From Saprospiraceae bacterium (GTDB lineage: Bacteria; Bacteroidota; Bacteroidia; Chitinophagales; Saprospiraceae), in assembly GCA_016710265.1 (NCBI GenBank), contig JADJJL010000007.1:496001-560000 (forward strand): 64,000 nt of DNA, given 5' to 3'. The notes under the pieces are model-generated. The model worked only from the letters and a program-made list of their open reading frames with translations, was not told the DNA's origin and ran no database searches. Of this stretch, positions 33,814 to 41,819 are shown piece after piece (within the stretch, counting starts at the first letter, position 1; each line of letters begins with the position of its first letter). Position numbers and translations under genes: made by a program.

Positions 33814-35248
33814 TTAAATACGCTTTTCATATTCGCCCCTGCTTATTCGTGTAAACAATTCCTTTTCATTCAGAAAGTATTTAAAGGTTCGTTCAGCAAC
33901 CCCCAACCCTTCGGCTATTTGTAAGCCTCTTTCAGTTGTAAAAGTGTCGGGTAATGCTTTGTAAAGGGTTTGTTTGTCGGCTGGGTGTTTATCCAACGGG
34001 CTGGCTTTTGATAAAATGGAATTAACCTTTACGGCTGAATTTTTGAAATACTCAACCAGCTTAACAGCCCCCTGCACCGCTTCAATACTTACCGCCTGTT
34101 TGTCGCTTTCATTACAAGCATACCGCATCATTTCAAGAATTAAAGCCAACCTCAAAACATACATATCCATTTTACTAAAAATACCACTTACAGCTTCGTT
34201 TTCGGCTTCATTACATTGGTCGGTGTTTACTTTCTGCCATTCAAACAAAACCTTTTTGGCTTCGGGTGTGAACCTCAATACTTCGGGGCTGGGGTTTAGT
34301 GTGTCATCATTTGTAACCGTTAAATTTAAAAGGTTTGAAATAATACTTTCCCACTTTTCAGAAACAACGGGGGGTAAATCTGTTTCGCTCCAGTATTCCT
34401 TTTGTATGTTATCGGGAATTACAAAAAGTATTCTATCAATAAACCCGTTTTGGGTTCGGCTATCTTTGGCAAGTTCGTTCAGTATTCCTTTTTGAATAGT
34501 TCCAGCAACGGAAATAAACGGCAATGGAATAAATACGGGTTCGCCTGTTTTACGGTCTATGTTTATGGGTTTACCGCTCCATTGGCTTAACCAAAATTCC
34601 ATTTCGCTGCCTTTGTTGTATCGGTTGAAATTCTTAAACCAACCTGCCAATTCATCTACATAAACCCCGATACCTCTTTTATTGAATTTGTGAACTTCGG
34701 CAAGTGCTTCGGGTGTGAAATCTGATAAAAGAAACTTTTGCCAAACGGGTTTTGTTGGTTCGTCAATAGCTTGTTTTTCCCTTTCATTTTTTGATAGGCT
34801 TACCGCCTGTTCGTATTCCTGCCTTTTCTGTTCGTATTGGCTGTAAGTTCTTTTTATCCTGCTCAACTATGGGTTGAAGTGCGAAGCTTAACGGGTGGCT
34901 TTTAGTTGTTCCTGCACGGGCTACAATAGCAAGGTATAAAACTGCACTTTGCTGAAAACCCTTTTTTAACTCAACGCAGTGAGTATTACCAACGGCAACG
35001 GAAACAGCATAAAGCAATGAAGCCCCTATAAAATCAATAGGGAAATTCAAGTTTTCGTTTGTAGCTGTAATTACTTGCTGAACAGGCAACGGGAATACCT
35101 CAACTGGGAAACAGTTTGTTCTTTTGTCCGTTACTTCATTCCCTTGCTGTATTATTCCGTTTGTATGTTCCAGTATATCAGTTGGTGTAAAATTGCTTTC
35201 AACCTCGATACCATATTTATCAAATTCAAAATTTGTTTTCAGTTCCAT
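33814..35248 (-). pseudogene. DUF3987 protein, frameshifted in a homopolymer
   Basis: The first part (35248-34784) starts MELKTNFEFDKYGIEVES. It contains a phosphate-binding-like segment (ARAGTTKSHPLSFALQPIVEQDK). The second part (34866-33814) continues with KRTYSQYEQKRQEYE and then VDELAGWFKNFNRYNKGSEMEFWLSQW, typical of DUF3987. The two frames overlap at 34784-34866. Removing one base from the A-run complementary to 34851-34855 joins them as VEQDKRTYSQ. The joined product would be about 478 residues. The role is probably helicase/primase-like in element replication. Confidence 0.75.
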
Positions 35249-35249
35249 A

Positions 35250-35549
35250 TTAAAACAGTTTTAAGGGTTGAGTAAATAAATTCGTGTCGGTGGTGTAATA
35301 CCCTGCACGGTGTTTTGATACTTTACAAAGCCCCTGTTTCAATAGGTGTATGCTGTTAATCTTTTGCCATTTAGCAACGTAACGACAAATGTTTGCCCTC
35401 AAAATACCTGTTTCAATAGATACCATTAACATAGTTGAGGGTTTGCGTTTGAATGCTGCAAATACCCGTTTCATTTGCACCTCAAAATGTTTATCTTTGC
35501 CCTGTCTATTATGCAAAGAATTACTGGGGGTGTTCAATGTCTTAACCAT
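35250..35549 (-). CDS. Small element protein, probable DNA-binding
   Basis: A 99-residue basic protein. The centre reads like a winged-helix unit (VFAAFKRKPSTMLMVSIETGILRANICRYVAKWQ), and GYYTTD near the end fits the wing. Small proteins of this kind sit between the excisionase and DUF3987 genes in related elements. It lies 1 bp upstream of the DUF3987 gene, and its start overlaps the next HTH gene by eight bases. Confidence 0.6.
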   Translation of the reverse strand: MVKTLNTPSNSLHNRQGKDKHFEVQMKRVFAAFKRKPSTMLMVSIETGILRANICRYVAKWQKINSIHLLKQGLCKVSKHRAGYYTTDTNLFTQPLKLF

Positions 35550-35904
35550 TGTTACCCCCTTTCTTTTTTAGGTAGGTGTCGGCTTCGCTGGCTGTTTCTG
35601 CCAACGTCTTTTTTCTGCCTTGCTTCAAAAAGTTATCAATTTCCGATTTTAGAAACCTCAACTTTTTGCCGCCTTTATGCACTGGAATAGTACCAGCGTT
35701 CACCCAGCCGTAAACTGTGGGCTTACTGGGTTTGTCGGGGTGGTAATTACAAAGTTCGTTGAGATCAAACCAACGGTCGGTTTCGTTTGGTTGTTCGTTA
35801 CTCTTTTCAAGTAACAGCCTTTTTATTTCGCTTACTTCATTGGTAAGGTGTGTAAAGGCTTTCGGTAATGTTTCAAGGGTTAAACCCTCTGTTAAATTTT
35901 CCAT
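35542..35904 (-). CDS. Excisionase-like helix-turn-helix protein
   Basis: A 120-residue protein with an N-terminal helix (LTNEVSEIKRLLLEK) and an HTH_17/MerR-type winged helix (WFDLNELCNYHPDKPSKPTVYGWVNAGTIPVHKGGKKLRFLKSEIDNFL). This fold is used by excisionases that steer tyrosine recombinases. It is upstream of and overlaps the small basic protein, and is probably the first gene of the replication operon. Confidence 0.75.
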   Translation of the reverse strand: MENLTEGLTLETLPKAFTHLTNEVSEIKRLLLEKSNEQPNETDRWFDLNELCNYHPDKPSKPTVYGWVNAGTIPVHKGGKKLRFLKSEIDNFLKQGRKKTLAETASEADTYLKKKGGNNG

Positions 35905-36005
35905 TTGCTTACATTATTTATGAATAATGCTGCAATATTATGGGGGTGTTTAGGTCGGTTACAATGCTGTTTTAAATTAGGTATTGTAACAGCATAAAGT
36001 TTTTA

Positions 36006-36833
36006 TTATTTATTATACTTTTTGGTTCGAGGTTGCTCTAATTTCTTTATTTGTCCTTTCTCTATATTAATCAATGGACTTTTACAAGGGGTACCTTTTC
36101 GAGAAATTATTTTTTCAACAGTATCGTAAATAAACGGTTTCACCTTGCTTTGATGAGTGAATGTAAAGTTGGAAATAATCCAGTTTATTAAATCCTGCTT
36201 TAGGCAACCTGTAATAAAACCGTGTTCAATTAGCTTTTTAAATGTATCAGTAAGTCTGTTTCCGTTATCTTTAAAAAGTAATTTCTCATTGGCTTTGTTG
36301 CCCGTTTCAATTACTTGTTTCAGTGCGGTTTGTTGCTCCGGTTTGAAATAATCTTTGATAATTTCAAATACAATTGGTACGGCTTCGGGTTTTAACACTG
36401 GTTTTAATTCAATAATTTCGTCCTCTGTTCTCGTGTCTGCTTGTTGAGATGATAATAGGACTTTCTCTTCTATAAAATTTAATAATTCATCAATATGTTT
36501 AATTTTCAATCGGTTAATTTTTTTAATTATTGCTGAATTAACCATGAAATAAAAATCAAATTGATTTGTTTTTAGTAATAGTTCTACATTAAATCCTTCC
36601 AATGTTTTTCTAGTTTCCAATAATTTTTGCTTAATTCTGTTGATTGATTTGTCATTACCTTCTAAATAAATTATCTCAATATCCTTTCTAATATAACCAA
36701 TTTCATAAAACAATGATGTGTTTGATTCGCCATAATGACAATTTTTAGCCTGCTTCAATTCAGTATCTACATCAAAGCTAAAATTTTTAAATCCTTCCAA
36801 AGATTTCTCGATAAAAATATAAATTTTTTCCAT
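36006..36833 (-). CDS. Unknown protein linked to the recombinase
   Basis: A 275-residue protein without signal peptide or membrane segments. The C-terminal 100 residues (NRLTDTFKKLIEHGFITGCLKQDLINWIISNF...KCSPL-like end) resemble a domain I associate with the tails of several Bacteroidota mobile-element proteins. The N-terminal part is Lys-rich and unrecognised. It starts 2 bp after the integrase stop, so both are on one transcript. It may be a regulator, but I cannot support a function. Confidence 0.6.
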   Translation of the reverse strand: MEKIYIFIEKSLEGFKNFSFDVDTELKQAKNCHYGESNTSLFYEIGYIRKDIEIIYLEGNDKSINRIKQKLLETRKTLEGFNVELLLKTNQFDFYFMVNSAIIKKINRLKIKHIDELLNFIEEKVLLSSQQADTRTEDEIIELKPVLKPEAVPIVFEIIKDYFKPEQQTALKQVIETGNKANEKLLFKDNGNRLTDTFKKLIEHGFITGCLKQDLINWIISNFTFTHQSKVKPFIYDTVEKIISRKGTPCKSPLINIEKGQIKKLEQPRTKKYNK

Positions 36834-36835
36834 AC

Positions 36836-38040
36836 TTACATATCGAGTTTTATTTTGTTAGACGCTTCACGTTTCGTTTGGTCTATAATCTTTGCGTAAA
36901 TCTGTGTGGTTTTCAGTTCACGGTGTCCCAGCATTTTGGAAACGGTGTAAATATCTGTTCCCTTTGATAGTTGCAAGGTGGCAAACGTATGCCTGAAACA
37001 ATGGAAAGTAATATCCTTTTCAATACCTGCAAGCCCTATCCACTTTGCAAGGTGTTTGTTTTCGTATGCTGAATAAGTAAGCCCCTCAAATACTTTGTCG
37101 GTGGGTTCTTTGCGTTCACCCAACAAGCTGTAAGCCTGTTCAGAAATAGGCATCATTTCAACCCCTTTTGTCTTTTGCTGTTTGAACTGTATAAAATAAC
37201 CATTGCCATGTATGTATTCAAGTTCGCCCCAAATTAGGTTTTTAATATCTGAAAACCTCAACCCTGTGAGGGCTGAAAATAGGGCTGCACGTTTCAATAA
37301 AGGGTTGTTACATTCAGTTTTTACAAGGCTGTTCAGTTCCTCAATGGTTAAAAAGTTTCTTTGCGTTTCCGCTTGTTTAATCGGTTGTATTTTGCCGTTC
37401 AGGTCGCTGGGTAAATACCCGTCTTTATAGGCTTGCTTTAAAGTTGCTTTCAGTTTGTTGAAATAGGAAACGGCTGAATTTTGGGCAAGGGTTACTTTGT
37501 TGCTCTTATTGCTTTTGGTAGTGAGTAAATACTCTTTGAACTCATTACAAAACTTTTCGTTGAGGTCGGCAAACTTTAAATTTCCCTTTGTGAATGTTTC
37601 AAGGTAATTGTAAGCTGAAACCCAGTTATCATGGTTGCTGGCTTTGCGTTTGTCGGCAAGGCTTTTGAAATAGGCAACAAAATTCTGTTCGCCCTTTTGT
37701 CGTTCCTTTTTATCCTTTTCAGTAATCCTTTTTAAATTTCGGGTTCATTTAAATGGTTTTCACGTTTCTGCCTTATCTGTTCAGCGTTTTAAATTGTTTT
37801 CAATATCTGTTTCAACAATGTTTTTGAATAGGTTGTTATGTATACAGGTATCAATTTTTCGATTCCGTTTTTATCTTTTCGCTTTTTGTGTTTTATAGGA
37901 ATAGGAATATAAATCCCTAAAAATTCCCTTCGGGTTGGTTCGCCTGTTTCGGGGTGTGGTATGGCTGGGTAAAAATCTAAATACAAACTTTGCCTGTTCC
38001 CTGAAATTTTCTTTTCTCTTAACTTAACTTTTATTGCCAT
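36836..38040 (-). pseudogene. Tyrosine recombinase (integrase), interrupted
   Basis: The N-terminal arm-binding part (38040-37789: AIKVKLREKKISGNRQSLYLDFYPA...) ends in a stop. The next residues NAEQIRQKRENHLNEPEI are in the same frame after that stop. The core-binding and catalytic part then continues in another frame to 36836. Catalytic residues are present: Arg in ALTGLRFSDI, HCFRH, the GH of MLGHRELKTTQIYAKI, and its Tyr. The joined length would be about 400 residues, normal for the Bacteroidota phage-integrase family. At least two breaks lie in A-rich tracts near 37735 and 37790-37830. If real, the element can no longer move by itself. Confidence 0.8.
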
Positions 38041-38060
38041 TGTCTTTTATGCTTTAGTGT

Positions 38061-38624
38061 TTAACTCAATAGTTTATCAATTACAACTTTCGGAACGTAT
38101 GCAAACCAGCCCTTTTTTATTTTGGGTATGCTGTTTCGTTTAATAAGGTTTTGCAAGGCTGTTTGTGAAATACCGAATTTGCTTTGTACTTCGGTAAGGT
38201 TGTAACAGTCTGCAATATCAAACTGCTTTTGTTCGGGTTGCTTTTCGGGTTGAGGTGCAACGGTTCGGGGTTGCTCAAATAAAAGCTGTTCAAGGTCTGA
38301 ACGTCTTATTATAGTTCGTTTACCTGCTTTGCCTGTAATCAGTTCGCCCCGTTCAATCATTCGGTAAACTGTACGTCTGCTTATTCCTATCAATTTGCAA
38401 GTGTCCGCAATACTTAAAAAGGCTTTGGCTTTCAGTTGCTCAATAGGTTGGCTCTTTAAACGCTGGGTTTCCTTATTGCTTTGCTCAACCTTACCAACCC
38501 TTTGTTTGGCTTTGTATGCTGCACTATTGCAACGGTGTGAACAGTACAGCGTGGTGGTGGTTCGTGCTGTGAACTCATTACCGCAATGCTGACAAATACG
38601 TTGTACCTTAATATTTGAACTCAT
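38061..38624 (-). CDS. Zinc-ribbon and helix-turn-helix protein (excisionase-like)
   Basis: A 187-residue protein. The N-terminus has a zinc ribbon (CQHCGNEFTARTTTTLYCSHRC). Next is an HTH_17 domain (FLSIADTCKLIGISRRTVYRMIERGELITG), a linker rich in Pro/Gln, and a second HTH (YNLTEVQSKFGISQTALQNLIKRNSIPKI). It is the gene nearest the right end and directly upstream of the integrase. It probably controls integrase expression or excision. Confidence 0.75.
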   Translation of the reverse strand: MSSNIKVQRICQHCGNEFTARTTTTLYCSHRCNSAAYKAKQRVGKVEQSNKETQRLKSQPIEQLKAKAFLSIADTCKLIGISRRTVYRMIERGELITGKAGKRTIIRRSDLEQLLFEQPRTVAPQPEKQPEQKQFDIADCYNLTEVQSKFGISQTALQNLIKRNSIPKIKKGWFAYVPKVVIDKLLS

Positions 38625-38688
38625 CTTTGTTGCTTATTGTGCCTTTATGTGTCTATGTGTGCCAATTACCCCCTTAAAAAATGGGTTG

Positions 38689-38737
38689 AGGTACAAATTT
38701 GCCTTTCAACCCATTTAAGGTACAACAAAGGTACAAA
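38689..38737 (+). promoter_or_regulatory. Right arm-type recombinase sites
   Basis: AGGTACAA occurs at 38689, 38718 and 38729 in the same orientation, 125-175 bp inside the right core. It matches the copies at the left end. Confidence 0.5.
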
Positions 38738-38860
38738 TATTTCATAAATAAGCGTACAATAACGCAAAACAAACCAATAAACCTAAGCATTAAAAAGCCA
38801 TGTATTAGAGGGCTTTGTATAATTTTCATATTGGTTTGGTGTTTGGTTGTTTTGTGGTGG

Positions 38861-40246
38861 TTACTTTCCAATACAAAACTTCCCAAAAATATGACCCAGT
38901 ATTTGGTCGTTGGTGATCTCTCCGCTGACCAAACCGAGATGGTAAAGAACGGTTTTGAGCTGTTGCGCGACGAGGTCGGTGGTGAGGCCTGTGAGAAGGG
39001 CTTTTTTGGTCTGAATGATTTCCTGGAGGGCAGATTCCAGGGCAGTGCGGTGACGGGCGTTGATGGCAATGCTGTCTTCCTGGATGGATTGGTTGCCCAA
39101 GACTTTCATCAGAATACTTTTTTTCAATTCGGATATTCCTTCTTCGTTTTTAGCAGAGATATGAATTGGGGAAATGGATTTCAAAAATGCGATTTCAGTT
39201 TCTGGTTTATTGGCTTCCGAGATTAAATCCGATTTATTGGCCACCATGATGATGGATTCGGGGTCCACATTTAAATCCAAAATATCAGTTTCTAATTCAT
39301 TGAAATTTGTATTTTGAACATCATATACATAAAGGACGATCGCGGCTTCTTTGATTTTTTCATAACTGCGGGCAATGCCCATGGCTTCTACCTGATCTCT
39401 TGCTTCTCTCAAACCAGCAGTATCCACAAAATGAAAGAGCACACCATCTATGTTTAATTTTTCTTCCACCGTATCTCGTGTAGTACCCGGAATGTCCGAT
39501 ACCAATGCCCTGTTTTCTCCCAAAAGTGCATTTAGCAAGGTGGATTTTCCTGCGTTGGGCCTTCCAGCAATGACCGTCTGCACTCCATTTCTAACTGCGT
39601 TACCCAATCGAAATGAATCCAGTAAAACAGTAACCTTATCTGAAATTTGATCCAATAAATTGCTCAATTTTCCCCGGTCCGCAAACTCAACATCTTCCTC
39701 CGAAAAATCCAATTCCAATTCAATCAAGGCTGAAAAGTCCAATAATATTGCTCTCAGTTCGGCAATTTCATTTCGGATGCCACCTTTAAGTTGATTGATG
39801 GCCAAAAGATGGGATGCTTTAGTCTCTGAAGCGATCAAATCTGCCACCGCCTCCGCCTGGGACAAATCCATTTTACCATTTAACCAAGCCCTCCGTGTGA
39901 ACTCTCCGGCTTCTGCAGGTCGAATTCCGTTTGAATAAATGAGATTCAATACTTCCTGTAAAATATACAAAGACCCATGGCAGCTGATTTCTACCACGTC
40001 TTCTCCGGTATAAGAATGCGGTGATCTAAAAACGGAAACCAGGACTTCATCCAAAATATGTCCATCTGATTGGACAATTTTACCAAAATGAAGGCTATGG
40101 GAACTCACTTTATTCAAATTTTGCCCCTTAAAAATAGCATTTGAAATGTTTAAGGAATCCGGACCAGATATTCTGATTTGGCCTATAGCAGAAGTTCCTT
40201 GTCCCGTTATCAGAGCGGCAATAGTGTCTGTCGCATGAATATTCAT
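38861..40246 (-). CDS. mnmE: tRNA uridine-5-carboxymethylaminomethyl modification GTPase
   Basis: A 461-residue GTPase that, with MnmG, modifies the wobble uridine of several tRNAs. It has an N-terminal folate-binding domain and a helical domain holding the inserted G domain: G1 GRPNAGKSTLLNALL, DTAGLR, and NKSD. The family's terminal Cys motif is present (FCIGK-stop). The start ATG at 40246 is normal. Its last codons are the attachment site of the element, but the protein ends with the correct motif and should be functional. Confidence 0.95.
   Translation of the reverse strand: MNIHATDTIAALITGQGTSAIGQIRISGPDSLNISNAIFKGQNLNKVSSHSLHFGKIVQSDGHILDEVLVSVFRSPHSYTGEDVVEISCHGSLYILQEVLNLIYSNGIRPAEAGEFTRRAWLNGKMDLSQAEAVADLIASETKASHLLAINQLKGGIRNEIAELRAILLDFSALIELELDFSEEDVEFADRGKLSNLLDQISDKVTVLLDSFRLGNAVRNGVQTVIAGRPNAGKSTLLNALLGENRALVSDIPGTTRDTVEEKLNIDGVLFHFVDTAGLREARDQVEAMGIARSYEKIKEAAIVLYVYDVQNTNFNELETDILDLNVDPESIIMVANKSDLISEANKPETEIAFLKSISPIHISAKNEEGISELKKSILMKVLGNQSIQEDSIAINARHRTALESALQEIIQTKKALLTGLTTDLVAQQLKTVLYHLGLVSGEITNDQILGHIFGKFCIGK
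38863..38875. other. Right attachment core (attR) within the mnmE 3' end
   Basis: ACTTTCCAATACA is the complement of the mnmE codons just before its stop (TGTATTGGAAAGT). It is duplicated at 29536. Confidence 0.65.
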
Positions 40247-40354
40247 GGGGTAAAATTAGAGTTAAATGGCTGATTTCATCATAAAACAATGCTGAATGGC
40301 CCTGTTTTCGATTCAAAACTGGATGAATGAATATTAGTTATACAATTATCATGA

Positions 40355-40381
40355 TTTGCAATTTACAAATATTTACCTTTG
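40355..40381 (+). promoter_or_regulatory. Promoter close to the start of the next gene
   Basis: TTTG at 40355 and TACCTTTG at 40374-40381 fit the -33 and -7 boxes. The ATG at 40386 would be almost at the transcription start, which points to a leaderless or very short-leader message. Confidence 0.5.
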
Positions 40382-40385
40382 TAGA

Positions 40386-40802
40386 ATGAGCGCAACAGAA
40401 TTTCTTTCACCCGTGTGGAAATTTATTAAAAAAGGATTCCTTTGGATTTTTATCCTTGGCTTTTTAAGCTTTGCATCCTGGTTGATGTTTATTTATTTTG
40501 CCAATTACAGCGAGGGTTCACGAACCGGCTATATCACCAAAATCAGCCATAAGGGTGTGGTCTTTAAAACCTGGGAAGGTGAATTGAATTTTGGTTTTTT
40601 TGGTGTCGGAGGCCAGAACGGCAGACCATCAGAAAACATTTGGCAGTTTTCGGTTTCAGATGATAAAGTTGCACGTCAGATTCAAGATGCCTCAGAAACT
40701 GGGCATAAGGTAACCTTACTGTACAAGCAAAAATACAGAAAAATATTTTTCCGAGGTGATACGGAATATCTGGTTTATCAGGTGGAATCGGTTAAGGAGT
40801 AG
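40386..40802 (+). CDS. Small membrane-anchored protein, function unknown
   Basis: A protein of about 138 residues with one N-terminal membrane helix (FLWIFILGFLSFASWLMFIYFA). A beta-rich domain follows, with the conserved pattern SEGSRTGYITKISHKGVVFKTWEGEL and a final FFRGDTEYLVYQVESV. Bacteroidota relatives have been labelled 6-phosphogluconate dehydrogenase in databases, as I recall, but the protein is far too short and has no such domain. The ATG at 40386 is chosen over 40356, which lies upstream of the -7 box. Confidence 0.7.
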   Translation: MSATEFLSPVWKFIKKGFLWIFILGFLSFASWLMFIYFANYSEGSRTGYITKISHKGVVFKTWEGELNFGFFGVGGQNGRPSENIWQFSVSDDKVARQIQDASETGHKVTLLYKQKYRKIFFRGDTEYLVYQVESVKE

Positions 40803-40812
40803 TCTTGTTAAT

Positions 40813-40982
40813 CCATGCATTTCATGCATGAGGATTCTTACTTTCTTTTGACCGCAAAAGAAAGTAAGCAAAGAAAACTCGTCACAAAAAAAGGCGATCA
40901 CGCCCATGGCGTGACCAGGTTCTCCGAGCGGGCGCTGCGCTGGATTTCCCGCTCTACAAACCTTTCGCTGGTTTTTTGTGAC
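40813..40982 (+). repeat. Second type of nested inverted-repeat element
   Basis: It has CATGCAT-TTC-ATGCATG (40814-40830), then the perfect 14-bp hairpin CTTACTTTCTTTTG-ACCG-CAAAAGAAAGTAAG (40837-40868). Next is an outer pair GTCACAAAAAA (40881) with TTTTTTGTGAC (40972-40982) that encloses TCACGCC-CAT-GGCGTGA and GAGCGGG/CCCGCTC. The layout, hairpin then nested long-range pairs, is like the 18-kb and 51-kb repeats. The same left arm, CTTACTTTCTTTTG, recurs at 51571. The 150 bp to the next gene hold only a short CTCTAATTGACTAAT duplication (41087, 41109). Confidence 0.65.
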
Positions 40983-41134
40983 AATCCAAAATATGCAAAA
41001 TTATTTTATTAAGAGATATTTATCATTAATTCATAGTCATTTTTCAAGATGCCTCCAGTATCCTTGCATTGGCCTCCCACATTTCTCTAATTGACTAATC
41101 TACTAATTCTCTAATTGACTAATTTCTCCAACAC

Positions 41135-41731
41135 CTATTTTACCTCTCCCGAGTCTGTAATAGTGACTTTGGCACTTGGTGCACCGCTGCGGCTTCCGAC
41201 TGCTTCCATTTTGGTGACGACACTTAGGCCTTCAACCACTTTACCAAATACCACGTGTCTTCCATCCAACCAAGGGCATGGGACCGTCGTTATAAAAAAC
41301 TGGCTACCGTTGGTGTTAGGACCGGAATTGGCCATGGATAATAATCCTGGTTCGGTGTGTTTTAAATTAAAATTTTCGTCGTTAAATTTTGTTCCGTAAA
41401 TGGATTTACCTCCCGTTCCATTGTGGTTGGTAAAATCACCACCCTGACACATAAATTGAGGAATAATACGGTGAAAACCACTTGATTTAAAACCAAATCC
41501 TTTCTCTCCTGTACAAAGTGCTCTAAAATTTTCAGCAGTGATAGGAGTTACATCGGCAAATAATTCAAAAACAATGCGTTCGGGAGCTTGGTCCCCAATG
41601 GAAATATCAAAAAATACTTTTGGATTGGCTTTCATCTTAGTTTGACTTGTTTTATTTTGGGCGGAAAGATACGTTAAACCTATACAAAATAGGATCATGA
41701 CGTTGAATACTTGTAAGAATTTGATCTTCAT
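41135..41731 (-). CDS. Exported cyclophilin-type peptidyl-prolyl isomerase
   Basis: A 198-residue protein. A signal peptide (MKIKFLQVFNVMILFCIGLTYLSAQ) precedes a classical cyclophilin domain with the active-site segments FHRIIPQFMCQGGDF (Arg, Phe, Gln), GLLSMANSGPNTNGSQFFIT and WLDGRHVVFGKV. All catalytic-site residues of the eukaryote-like cyclophilin A type are present. It probably assists folding in the periplasm or envelope, where T9SS cargo passes through. It stands alone between the repeat element and feoB. Confidence 0.9.
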   Translation of the reverse strand: MKIKFLQVFNVMILFCIGLTYLSAQNKTSQTKMKANPKVFFDISIGDQAPERIVFELFADVTPITAENFRALCTGEKGFGFKSSGFHRIIPQFMCQGGDFTNHNGTGGKSIYGTKFNDENFNLKHTEPGLLSMANSGPNTNGSQFFITTVPCPWLDGRHVVFGKVVEGLSVVTKMEAVGSRSGAPSAKVTITDSGEVK

Positions 41732-41819
41732 TTTTAAATAATTTATAGGCTAAACGCATTTGATAGTGGATTGTTACTATTCATTCTAATAATTTTCAAA
41801 ATTTTAAGAAAAATTGGGA

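Larger units (their letters stand above)
29536..38875. mobile_element. Integrative element inserted in the 3' end of mnmE
   Basis: The 13-bp ACTTTCCAATACA occurs at 29536 and again at 38863, where it is the end of mnmE. Between them lie a tyrosine recombinase, two excisionase-like HTH genes, a DUF6371/DUF3987 gene pair, several unknown genes and two cargo genes at the left end. AGGTACAA repeats sit inside both ends, as expected for recombinase arm sites. The element restores the full mnmE end. SGI1-type islands use the same mnmE (trmE) 3' end. No relaxase or transfer gene is present, so it is at most mobilisable. Several genes are frameshifted, including the integrase. Confidence 0.75.

Noticed and set aside
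38699..39226. Plus-strand frame across the mnmE end
   Set aside because: It overlaps mnmE on the opposite strand over most of its length and shows no domain.
40386..40802. 6-phosphogluconate dehydrogenase
   Set aside because: The name is sometimes attached to relatives, but the protein has 138 residues, a membrane helix and no NADP-binding fold.
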